DNA from: an uncultured Fidelibacterota bacterium
GTDB lineage: Bacteria; Fidelibacterota; Marinisomatia; Marinisomatales; TCS55
Direction of reading: 5' to 3'
Assembly: GCA_913041075.1 (NCBI GenBank)
Contig: CAJWGZ010000029.1
Coordinates: forward strand, 1 to 11,815
Length of the DNA: 11,815 bases
Position numbers and translations under genes: made by a program. A model generated the notes under the pieces. The model was given only the letters and a program-made list of their open reading frames with translations. It was not told the origin of the DNA and searched no databases. Below, piece after piece: positions 1-6,809 of the stretch. Each line of letters opens with the position of its first letter. Position 1 is the stretch's first letter.

Positions 1-333
1 CAGGCGGTACGCGTGAATGGATTAACCGAAATCGCACTGACTAAACTTGATATATTGTCCGACAATGGAGACCTGTCTGTTTGTACCGCTTATAATATTG
101 ATGGCCAACTAGAACAGGAGATGCCGGCCAGCTTACATAGATTCAGATCAGCCGAACCAGTATACCAGACGTTGCCTGGCTGGGGAGAATTATCAGATGA
201 TATGACTGAAAAAGGATATAAAAGCTTACCGGAAAACCTCAGAAATTATGTAAAATTCATCGAGGATCAAGTTTCCTGTCATGTTAGTATTATTTCTATT
301 GGTCCCGAAAGAAGCCAAACCATCATTCGCTGA
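1..333 (+). CDS. purA: Adenylosuccinate synthetase, C-terminal part (5' end outside window)
   Basis: This is the last 110 codons of PurA, the GTP-dependent enzyme that joins IMP and aspartate to make adenylosuccinate, the first step of the AMP branch. The reading frame is open from base 1 (Q-A-V-R-V-N-G-L-T-E-I-A-L-T-K-L-D), so the gene enters from the left and a start at GTG 13 would be false. The segment VNGLTEIALTKLD is the family's substrate-binding region near the C terminus. The motifs LPGW, LPENLRNY and the terminal SIISIGPERSQTIIR are the usual PurA ending, so the 3' end is intact. It stops with TGA three bases before purL. PurB, which acts on its product, is encoded downstream in the same cluster. 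Identification is firm; the N-terminal catalytic part cannot be assessed here. Confidence 0.96.
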   Translation, partial: QAVRVNGLTEIALTKLDILSDNGDLSVCTAYNIDGQLEQEMPASLHRFRSAEPVYQTLPGWGELSDDMTEKGYKSLPENLRNYVKFIEDQVSCHVSIISIGPERSQTIIR

Positions 334-336
334 AAA

Positions 337-2676
337 TTGACTTTCACAAAAGAAACGCTTGATTTTAACGGCAAAACTGATGCCGAAATAATCAATATAT
401 TAGATGAGTATAATATTCCTCTCGCTCCTGAAGAGATAAAAAAAATACAAAATGATTTCCTCGCCCGGGCACCTTCAGTCGCCGAATGTGTGCTCTTTTC
501 GATCGAAGGTTCAGAACATTGTTCATATAAAAGTAGTCGATCCCACCTGCAACAGTTTGTAACTACTGGTCCTGATGTGATACTGGGAGCGAAAGAAGAC
601 GCGGGGGTGGTGGCGGTTGCAACTGATAACGCTGGGCAACGTTGGTGTATTGTAATGAGCCATGAGTCCCATAACCATCCATCGCAGATCGTCCCCTATG
701 AAGGCGCCGCTACTGGGGTTGGTGGAAACGTGCGCGATGTTTGCTGTATGGGAGCTGAGGTCATTGCTACAACAGATAGTTTCCGGTTCGGAGATATCCA
801 ATCTAATAAAACTAAATGGATTCATGATGGTGTTGTAGATGGTATTGGTGGATATAGCAACCCCTTGGGTATACCCAATATTGGCGGAGATATATATTAT
901 CACAGTGATTATAACGACAATTGTTTAGTAACTCTAGTCACCCTCGGTGTAGTACGCGCCGATGAGATTTTTCATTCATATGCTCCAGAAAACGCTGTAG
1001 GGTATGACCTAGTTCTTGTGGGCAAGCCAACTGATAATAGTGGTTTTGGCGGCGCCAGTTTTGCATCCCTGGAACTAGAGGAGGGAAAAAAAGAGCAGAA
1101 TAAAGGTGCTGTTCAGGAACCAAATGCGTTCCTGGAACGCCATATATTAAAATCAACATATGCGCTCTTTGATAAGATTAAAGAAAAGGGTTTACTGAAG
1201 AAGGTTGGTTTCAAAGACTTGGGTGCTGGAGGTGTGGCCTGCGCCAGCGTTGAGCTGGCTGACACAGCCGGTTACGGAGCGGAGGTGTGGCTAGACAATG
1301 TGCACATAAGTATGCAGGGTCTTCATCCGTCTGTCATATTATGTTCTGAAACGCAAGAACGCTTCATGTGGGTTTGCCACCCAGATATTACTGATCTGAT
1401 CATTGACCACTACAATAGAACCTTTGATATGCCAGGTGTATCAGAATTGGCTCGCGCTTCTGCTATTGGAAAAATTCGCAGTGACAATCAATATATAGTA
1501 CACGTCAATGATGTCGAGATTGTAAACGCCCCCGCGCCAATGGTTACAAAGGGATTTAGATATGACCGCCCGTTCCAGTCGCCGAACTCAGTTTACACCG
1601 AACCTGAACTGCCAGAACCGGAGGATTATAACACTATACTGCTGAATTTAATGGCCCACGAAAATATTAGCTCTAGGCTCGGGGTGTATGAAACATACGA
1701 TAAACAAGTGCAGGGCCGGACCATTATTGAACCGGGCAAAGCAGATGCGGGTGTTCTGGCGCCGTTCAATGATGAAAAGTATCCTGAAGAAATCCGCCAT
1801 GTCGGCATTGCCCACGCTACAGATCACAACCCTTTATACGGCAAGATCGACCCCTATTGGTGTGGTGTAAATGCCGTTGCCGAAGCCATGCGCAATGTAG
1901 CTGCGACAGGAGCTACGCCCCACGCAATGACCGATTGTCTCTGCTTTGGTAACCCGGAAAACCCGGAGCAAATGTGGGAATTCGCAGAAGCAACTCGCGG
2001 GGTAGCAGATGCCTGTAAAGGGATCCACCTTAAAAACAACAGAGATTATCCCGTCCCCATTATTGCCGGCAATGTAAGTTTTTATAATGAATCAAAAATG
2101 GGCGCCATACCTCCTAGCCCAATTGTCAGCTGTTTGGGAAAGGTAGCCGATGTGAATAAGGCAATCACCAGCGGATTCAAGGAAGTAGGTTCCGCAATAT
2201 TATTGATTGGCCAAAGAAAAAATGAATTAGGCGGCAGTGCATATTATGCGCTATTTGATGAATTGGGAAAAAATATCCCCAAGCCTAATTTAGCTGAGGT
2301 CGAGGCAGAAATATGGGCCCTTACTGATGTGATTGATGCCAGCCTCGTGCACGCTACCCACGATATTAGTGATGGTGGAGTAGCTGTAGCGCTGGCGGAA
2401 ATGTCATTTGAAAACGAGATTGGTTTTGAGATTGAAATAGAACAGGATATGCGCACTGATCAATGGTTGTTCTCCCAGACCGGCGGTTTCATATTGGAGG
2501 CAGATAATATCAATCTCCCTGCAATTATTTCTATAATGTCAGGCTATGGAATTTCAGTAACAGAACTAGGCAGAACTACCGCACACCAAGTAATGGTATT
2601 TGGCAATGTGATCCACGTACCGCTGGCTAAGGTAAAAGAATCTTGGCGTGGTGGATTGCGCGATAAACTAAAATAA
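337..2676 (+). CDS. purL: FGAM synthase, synthetase subunit (small-type PurL)
   Basis: This 779-residue protein is the ATP-dependent synthetase subunit that converts FGAR to FGAM using ammonia delivered by PurQ. Visible motifs are GSEHCSYKSSR (about 58-68), ESHNHPS (110-116), the glycine-rich GAATGVGGNVRD (123-134), GNVSFYNE (578-585) and HDISDGG (675-681). These cover both halves of the duplicated PurM-like fold. It lacks the fused N-terminal PurS-like and C-terminal glutaminase domains of the roughly 1300-residue E. coli enzyme, so it must work with separate PurQ and PurS. The start is TTG 337, three bases after the purA stop and with no Shine-Dalgarno sequence; the N-terminal 45 residues (helical, ending in APSVAE) fit the family, which supports it. 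The usual W before SEHC is replaced (I-E-G-S-E-H-C). Length is slightly above the roughly 740 residues of the B. subtilis enzyme. Confidence 0.96.
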   Translation: MTFTKETLDFNGKTDAEIINILDEYNIPLAPEEIKKIQNDFLARAPSVAECVLFSIEGSEHCSYKSSRSHLQQFVTTGPDVILGAKEDAGVVAVATDNAGQRWCIVMSHESHNHPSQIVPYEGAATGVGGNVRDVCCMGAEVIATTDSFRFGDIQSNKTKWIHDGVVDGIGGYSNPLGIPNIGGDIYYHSDYNDNCLVTLVTLGVVRADEIFHSYAPENAVGYDLVLVGKPTDNSGFGGASFASLELEEGKKEQNKGAVQEPNAFLERHILKSTYALFDKIKEKGLLKKVGFKDLGAGGVACASVELADTAGYGAEVWLDNVHISMQGLHPSVILCSETQERFMWVCHPDITDLIIDHYNRTFDMPGVSELARASAIGKIRSDNQYIVHVNDVEIVNAPAPMVTKGFRYDRPFQSPNSVYTEPELPEPEDYNTILLNLMAHENISSRLGVYETYDKQVQGRTIIEPGKADAGVLAPFNDEKYPEEIRHVGIAHATDHNPLYGKIDPYWCGVNAVAEAMRNVAATGATPHAMTDCLCFGNPENPEQMWEFAEATRGVADACKGIHLKNNRDYPVPIIAGNVSFYNESKMGAIPPSPIVSCLGKVADVNKAITSGFKEVGSAILLIGQRKNELGGSAYYALFDELGKNIPKPNLAEVEAEIWALTDVIDASLVHATHDISDGGVAVALAEMSFENEIGFEIEIEQDMRTDQWLFSQTGGFILEADNINLPAIISIMSGYGISVTELGRTTAHQVMVFGNVIHVPLAKVKESWRGGLRDKLK

Positions 2677-2689
2677 AGCGGATTTATAA

Positions 2690-3181
2690 ATGATAGAAAA
2701 AATAACTAAAAAAATTGTATTTAAGATTATTAAGGAACGTTTCGTAAAAGAGGTTCCCTTTCTCAAATTATTAGGCATCAAGGTATCAAAGTTTGATTAT
2801 CCGGAGGTCGAGATGGTCCTTGATTGGAATAATGAGTTAATGGGTAATGTTGTTCAAGAATCTCTGCACGGTGGCGTCACGGCTACAATTCTAGATTCTG
2901 TAGGAGGGTTGGTAGCCGTAGGAAACTTTATTTCCACGGAAAAGAACCTGACTGCTGATTATCTGAAAACCCGTATTGGTCGTATGGGTACAATTGACAT
3001 GCGGGTAGATTATTTATTGCCGGGGAGGGGGGCAATATTTACCGCCACAGGGCGGGTGATCCGGGCGGGAAAAAGGGTCACGGTTTGTCGCATGGAAATG
3101 CACAACGATAAAAATGATTGCATCGCCCTGGGTACCGGTTCCTATTTATGGAGCGATAAAAAAGACCGTGTCCCAAAATAA
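2690..3181 (+). CDS. yigI: YigI-family hotdog-fold acyl-CoA thioesterase
   Basis: This 163-residue protein belongs to the PaaI/YigI hotdog thioesterase group, which hydrolyses acyl-CoA; E. coli YigI is reported to prefer medium to long acyl chains. Seen in the sequence: the hotdog helix motif LHGGVTATILDSVGGLVAVG (59-78), followed by IGRMGTIDMRVDYLLPGRG (96-114), then GRVIRAGKRVTVCRMEMHND (121-140) and a closing strand ALGTGSYL. By recollection these segments align along the length of E. coli YigI (LHGG, RMGTID-RVDYL-PGRG, RAGxxVxVxRxExHN). The N-terminal 20 residues are basic and rich in I, F and K, with no clear signal peptide. It starts 13 bases after purL, and its last 14 bases overlap the start of purM, so it is part of the transcript rather than an insertion. 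Why a thioesterase sits inside a purine operon is unknown. Confidence 0.88.
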   Translation: MIEKITKKIVFKIIKERFVKEVPFLKLLGIKVSKFDYPEVEMVLDWNNELMGNVVQESLHGGVTATILDSVGGLVAVGNFISTEKNLTADYLKTRIGRMGTIDMRVDYLLPGRGAIFTATGRVIRAGKRVTVCRMEMHNDKNDCIALGTGSYLWSDKKDRVPK

Positions 3182-4199
3182 AATAGATTATAAATCAGCT
3201 GGTGTAGACATCGATGCCGGCAACGAAGCGGTAGAGCGCATAAAAAAAGGAGTGCGGTCAACATTTACAACTAATGTGCTCACTGGGCTGGGCAGTTTTG
3301 GTTCGCTCTATGATCTCAAATCCATACTAGATGATTATGAAAATCCTGTCTTGGTCCAAAGTATTGACGGTGTCGGAACCAAGACCATCATCGCTCGCAA
3401 GTTGGGCAAGTTCAACACTATCGGTGTCGATCTATTAAGCGCCTGCGCAAATGATATTTTAGTTATGGGAGCTCGACCACTCACTTTTTTGGACTATATT
3501 GCCAATGACAAACTGATGCCCGATACCATTGAAGAAATTGTGGCTGGGATGGTGCAAGCATGTCGAGATACAGGGGTGTCTCTTGTTGGTGGTGAAATGG
3601 CTGAAATGCCCGATACCTACCTGCCTGGTGAGCACGATCTTGTGGGTGTCATAACTGGTGTGGTGGAAAAAGATAAGATCATTACTGGTGAAACTATCCA
3701 GCCCGGTGATGTGGTTCTTGGCTTACCGTCTAGTGGCCTGCACACAAACGGCTATTCCCTCGCTCGTAAACTCTTCTTTGAAATAGGCGGCTATGATGTG
3801 AACGATACGATCCCAGAATTGGAAAAATCTGTTGGACTTACCTTGCTGGAACCACATATCAATTATACCAATCATGTGTTCGGCGTGTTGGACAAAGAGA
3901 TTGGAGTGAAGGGTATTGCCCATATTACCGGTGGCGGACTGGTGGAAAATATTCCGCGCATTCTGCCAGATGGCTGTGATGTTGAGATCCATAAAGAATC
4001 ATGGCCAGGTGTACCCATATTTAATGTAATGCAATCCATCGGCAATGTTGATGAAAATGAAATGTACCGTGCTTTTAATATGGGTATTGGTATGATTATT
4101 ATCGCTGCGCCAGACCAAGTAAATAGTATCAAGAAAATAATTGATGTACATGAAATTGGTTTTGTGGTTGCGGGTGGAAATCAAGTGAACATTATTTAA
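3168..4199 (+). CDS. purM: AIR synthase (phosphoribosylformylglycinamidine cyclo-ligase)
   Basis: PurM closes the imidazole ring, turning FGAM into AIR with ATP. From the GTG at 3168 the protein has 343 residues, the usual length for the family, and begins MSQNKIDYKSAGVDIDAGN, the normal PurM N terminus. The frame is open further upstream (ATG 3114), but those 18 extra residues are the thioesterase gene read in another frame and match nothing in PurM. Motifs: DGVGTK (67-72), GVDLLSACANDIL (86-98), GGEMAEMPDTY (141-151), SSGLHTNGYSL (188-198) and HITGGGLVENIPRILP. The start lies inside the thioesterase gene with no good Shine-Dalgarno (GGAG is some 15 bases away), which suggests coupling. The stop TAA shares one base with the purQ start (TAATG). 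Nothing indicates damage. Confidence 0.96.
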   Translation: MSQNKIDYKSAGVDIDAGNEAVERIKKGVRSTFTTNVLTGLGSFGSLYDLKSILDDYENPVLVQSIDGVGTKTIIARKLGKFNTIGVDLLSACANDILVMGARPLTFLDYIANDKLMPDTIEEIVAGMVQACRDTGVSLVGGEMAEMPDTYLPGEHDLVGVITGVVEKDKIITGETIQPGDVVLGLPSSGLHTNGYSLARKLFFEIGGYDVNDTIPELEKSVGLTLLEPHINYTNHVFGVLDKEIGVKGIAHITGGGLVENIPRILPDGCDVEIHKESWPGVPIFNVMQSIGNVDENEMYRAFNMGIGMIIIAAPDQVNSIKKIIDVHEIGFVVAGGNQVNII

Positions 4200-5458
4200 T
4201 GCGGGAGGATATAGCCATTGTCCAATTTCCTGGATCCAACACGGAGCGGGAAACATTTATGGCGTGCCGCCGGTCGGGGTTGAATCCGGTAGAATTCCTA
4301 TGGAATGAAACTCATGAAAAACTAACCAACTGCGCTGGATATATAATAATAGGCGGTTTTTCATATGAAGATAGATCCAGGGCTGGTGTAATCGCATCTC
4401 TAGATCCAATTATAAATGTAATCAAGGCCGAAAGTCAAAAGGGGAAACCTGTGCTGGGTATTTGCAATGGAGCGCAAATATTAATTGAATCTGGTCTGGT
4501 CCCTGGAGTAAATAATTATGCTCTTTGCGCTGCCCTGACGGATAATAAACGAGTAATAAATGGGGACGTTCTTGGTACTGGTTACTATAATTCTTGGGCA
4601 AATATCACTTGTGTGGTGGATCCAAACCAAACTGCCTTTACTAGGCATTTAGATACTAGTACGTTTATTCGCGTGCCATTCGCCCATGCGGAAGGTCGGT
4701 TTATTATACCAGATGATTTACTTACTACCTTAATCAATAATAATCAAACGCCCTTCCGTTACTGTGATGATACCGGCAATATTATCAACGAGTTTCCGGT
4801 TAACCCAAATGGCTCAGTATATAATGCGGCCGCAGTTTGTAATCCTGCCGGCAATGTAATGGCCATGATGCCGCACCCGGAGCGAACGCCTAACGGTGAT
4901 GTAATTTTCAAATCTATGGCTGAATACATTAAAGAAGAACGTAGCAATAAAATATTACCTTTAGACTATGAACCACACAAATATTCTATTCAACAATATT
5001 CCTCAGACCCTGACGGTGTTGAGTGGTTGGTAAACATGATCATAACCGATAATGAAGCCATCTCAGTCCATAACGCCTTGGCCCATTTGGATATTCCGGT
5101 CACAGTACAACGCATGACGCACTGGGAGATCATAGCCGATAATAAAACCAGTTCGTTGCAGAATGAATTAATAGAAAGTGGAGAGCTGTTTAATAGTAAT
5201 AAAGAATTCATCGCTGACAATAAGCCAAATAATAATAGTGCAACCTTCCTTGTACGGCAAAAAGAGGATATGCTAGGCAGACAAAAACAGCAATCTCTAA
5301 CCAACCGGTTTGCAATTGATGGTATACGCGAAATTCGCCATGGAGTCCTGTGGAACATAACAGTAAACAGTGGTAACTTTGATACGGCTATCCAACAAGT
5401 TTTGGATAACCACATTTTATACAACCCCTTTTCACAGGATTGCTATAAATATGGATAA
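4199..5458 (+). CDS. purQ: FGAM synthase glutaminase PurQ fused to two PurS-like domains
   Basis: The 419-residue protein starts with a class I glutamine amidotransferase, PurQ, which releases ammonia from glutamine for PurL. Seen: FPGSN (10-14), GGFSYEDRSRAG (52-63), the nucleophile elbow GICNGAQIL with Cys89, AHAEGRF (162-168) and MPHPERT with His226 and Glu228, giving a complete Cys-His-Glu triad. PurQ should end near residue 250; here about 165 residues follow. Residues about 274-340 and 348-419 each read as strand-helix-strand-helix and align with PurS. The second ends HILYNPFSQDCYKY, like the B. subtilis PurS end (KLLANTVIEDYRY). No stand-alone purS is in the window. The known complex has one PurL, one PurQ and two PurS, so this fusion would carry the right ratio. 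The PurQ call is certain; the double PurS call is by eye. ATG 4199 overlaps the purM stop by one base. Confidence 0.95.
   Translation: MREDIAIVQFPGSNTERETFMACRRSGLNPVEFLWNETHEKLTNCAGYIIIGGFSYEDRSRAGVIASLDPIINVIKAESQKGKPVLGICNGAQILIESGLVPGVNNYALCAALTDNKRVINGDVLGTGYYNSWANITCVVDPNQTAFTRHLDTSTFIRVPFAHAEGRFIIPDDLLTTLINNNQTPFRYCDDTGNIINEFPVNPNGSVYNAAAVCNPAGNVMAMMPHPERTPNGDVIFKSMAEYIKEERSNKILPLDYEPHKYSIQQYSSDPDGVEWLVNMIITDNEAISVHNALAHLDIPVTVQRMTHWEIIADNKTSSLQNELIESGELFNSNKEFIADNKPNNNSATFLVRQKEDMLGRQKQQSLTNRFAIDGIREIRHGVLWNITVNSGNFDTAIQQVLDNHILYNPFSQDCYKYG
5018..5218 (+). other. First PurS-like domain within PurQ (residues about 274-340)
   Basis: The segment runs VEWLVNMIITD (strand), EAISVHNALAHLDIP (helix), VTVQRMTHWEIIADN (strand), then LQNELIESGELFNSNKEFI (helix and tail). 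By eye this matches B. subtilis PurS: AISVHNAL against GSAVQHAL, VTVQRMTHWEII against VQDVRIGKYMEL, and the tail against CEKLLANTVIED. The arginine of the PurS VRxGK motif is kept (Arg305) but the following G-K is not. It is more diverged than the second unit. The assignment is inferred from motif order and predicted secondary structure, not from a profile search. Confidence 0.6.
5240..5455 (+). other. Second PurS-like domain at the C terminus of PurQ (residues about 348-419)
   Basis: Separated from the first unit by a short Asn-rich linker (DNKPNNNS). The order is ATFLVRQKEDMLGRQ (PurS start, compare VYVSLKESVLDPQG), SLTNRFAIDGIREIRHGVLWNITV (helix, then the strand equivalent to EVQDVRIGKYMELTI; the R-x-G of the motif is kept at Arg380-Gly382), and AIQQVLDNHILYNPFSQDCYKY (helix plus the LLxNPxxEDYxY-type PurS ending). 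The end of this domain is the end of the protein, as in PurS. This is the better conserved of the two units. Confidence 0.75.
5436..5439 (+). promoter_or_regulatory. Possible weak Shine-Dalgarno for purC
   Basis: AGGA lies 11 bases before ATG 5451, inside the last codons of purQ. It supports ATG 5451 as the purC start over any upstream choice. The match is short and could be chance. Confidence 0.35.
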
Positions 5459-6422
5459 TGGCTATCGGAGCCGCATAGCTTCAGAATTGGACAACTGTTT
5501 AACCAAAACAACGCTTCCTGTCGGTAACAAGAAATTGGGGAAAGTCCGCGATCAATATGACCTGGGTGATAAAATTGTCCTTATTACTACAGACCGCCAA
5601 AGTGCTTTTGATCGGGTGCTGGCGGCCATCCCATTTAAAGGCCAGGTCTTGAACCAAACTAGTGTCTGGTGGTTCAACCAGACAGAGAATATTATTCCGA
5701 ATCATTTAATTGCCACACCGGACCCCAATGTAATTGTTGCCAAAAAATGCTCCGTGTTTCCCATTGAATTTGTCGTGCGTGGTTATATCACCGGCACCAC
5801 CAATACCTCGCTATGGACAGTATATAATAGTGGCAGTCGGGAATATTGTGGCAATACCCTGCCCGAAGGATTGATTAAAAACCAGAAGCTGAAAAATAAT
5901 ATGCTAACTCCCACCACGAAAGATGAACACCACGACCGGCCTATTGCGCCTGAAGAAATTGTAAGCGAAGGTTTGATGACGCATGAAGACTGGGAATATT
6001 GCAGCTCAGTAGCATTAGAACTTTTTACCTTTGGGCAGCAACAGGCAGCAAAACATGGTTTGATTCTCGTGGATACTAAATATGAAATGGGGCGGGATGA
6101 AGATGGTAATATTGTACTAATTGATGAAATCCACACGCCAGACTCAAGTCGTTACTGGATCAATGAATCATACGAAACAAGAATGGCGGCAGGAGAGGAG
6201 CCGAAAAACATCGATAAGGAATTCTTGCGGTTGTGGTTCGTTGAACATTGCGACCCCTACAATGATGCCGAGCTGCCGCCTGCGCCGACCGATCTAGTTA
6301 TAGAGTTATCAAGTCGATATATTTATCTGTATGAAACTATAACTGGCGAACAATTCACGCTACCGCCCGATGGTGAAATGATATTGGATAGAATTGTTTC
6401 AAACCTGAAGGAATACTTATAA
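5451..6422 (+). CDS. purC: SAICAR synthetase
   Basis: PurC joins CAIR and aspartate with ATP to make SAICAR. The protein has 323 residues from ATG 5451, close to the longer (yeast Ade1-like, about 300 residues) form rather than the roughly 240-residue E. coli form. Motifs: GKVRDQYDL (30-38), ITTDRQSAFDRVL (45-57), FPIEFVVRGYITGT (103-116, the family signature), LVDTKYEMG (206-214) and LIDEIHTPDSSRYW (223-236, the second signature). The frame is open upstream to 5370, but that stretch is purQ in another frame; ATG 5451 has a weak AGGA and gives a normal N terminus. It overlaps the purQ stop by 8 bases and ends immediately before the purE ATG. PurC next to a class II PurE recalls the animal PAICS fusion, which joins the same two activities, but here a stop codon separates them. 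Confidence 0.96.
   Translation: MDNGYRSRIASELDNCLTKTTLPVGNKKLGKVRDQYDLGDKIVLITTDRQSAFDRVLAAIPFKGQVLNQTSVWWFNQTENIIPNHLIATPDPNVIVAKKCSVFPIEFVVRGYITGTTNTSLWTVYNSGSREYCGNTLPEGLIKNQKLKNNMLTPTTKDEHHDRPIAPEEIVSEGLMTHEDWEYCSSVALELFTFGQQQAAKHGLILVDTKYEMGRDEDGNIVLIDEIHTPDSSRYWINESYETRMAAGEEPKNIDKEFLRLWFVEHCDPYNDAELPPAPTDLVIELSSRYIYLYETITGEQFTLPPDGEMILDRIVSNLKEYL
6407..6412 (+). promoter_or_regulatory. Shine-Dalgarno for purE
   Basis: GAAGGA lies 10 bases before ATG 6423, within the last codons of purC. It is the clearest ribosome binding site in the window; most other genes here have none that I can recognise. Confidence 0.5.
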
Positions 6423-6809
6423 ATGAAAACAGTTATTATTATGGGTTCAACATCTGATGAGCACCACGCAAAGAAAATTACCGATAAGCTTGATAATTAC
6501 GGGATACAATGGGAACAACATGCCGCCTCTGCGCATAAGGATCCACGCAAAGTCTTGGACATCCTAGATAGCAATAAGAACGAAAAAGACCTGGTATATA
6601 TTACTATTGCTGGCCGCTCCAACGCCCTGTCTGGGTTTGTGGCCGCCAATTCAGAATTCCCCACCTTGGCCTGCCCGCCTTTTTCTGATAAGACCGATAT
6701 GTTGGTTAATATCCATTCCACAATCCAGATGCCTAGCAATACACCTGTACTTACTGTGCTCGACCCGGGAAATTGTGCCTTGGCAGTGAAGCGAATATTT
6801 GGTGCCTGA
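6423..6809 (+). CDS. purE: AIR carboxylase, class II PurE (short form)
   Basis: PurE carboxylates AIR to CAIR. Seen: MGSTSD (7-12) and SAHKDP (36-41), shared by both PurE classes, then TIAGRSNALSGF (61-72). Class I bacterial enzymes have a GGAAHLPG-type stretch there, whereas class II enzymes (animal PAICS, Treponema denticola PurE) have AGRSN. ACPPFSD (83-89) also recalls the T. denticola protein. Class II uses CO2 directly and needs no PurK, in line with the lack of purK here. The protein has only 128 residues; it ends at VKRIFGA, where class II relatives continue for about 30 residues of C-terminal helix. No room exists for a frameshifted tail because purB starts within its last codons. 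ATG 6423 directly follows the purC stop and has a GAAGGA site. The family is firm; the effect of the short end is unknown. Confidence 0.93.
   Translation: MKTVIIMGSTSDEHHAKKITDKLDNYGIQWEQHAASAHKDPRKVLDILDSNKNEKDLVYITIAGRSNALSGFVAANSEFPTLACPPFSDKTDMLVNIHSTIQMPSNTPVLTVLDPGNCALAVKRIFGA

Noticed and set aside
13..333. A separate 106-residue gene starting at GTG 13
   Set aside because: The frame is open from base 1 and the sequence before GTG 13 continues the conserved PurA C-terminal region, so this is only the end of purA.
3114..3167. Longer PurM starting at ATG 3114
   Set aside because: The 18 extra residues come from the thioesterase gene read in another frame and have no counterpart in PurM; GTG 3168 gives the normal N terminus and length.
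4990..5424. 144-codon open frame on the minus strand
   Set aside because: It lies entirely opposite the PurS-like part of purQ, resembles no known protein, and the plus strand has a better explanation. The same holds for the other minus-strand frames, such as 523-903 and 6497-6871.
5370..5450. Longer PurC starting at ATG 5370
   Set aside because: The added 27 residues are the end of purQ in another frame; ATG 5451 gives the normal family start.
5000..5458. C-terminal extension of PurQ as a frameshift joining a separate purS to purQ
   Set aside because: There are two PurS-like units, not one, the frame is open through a natural linker, and purC starts normally after it, so a designed fusion is more likely than an error.
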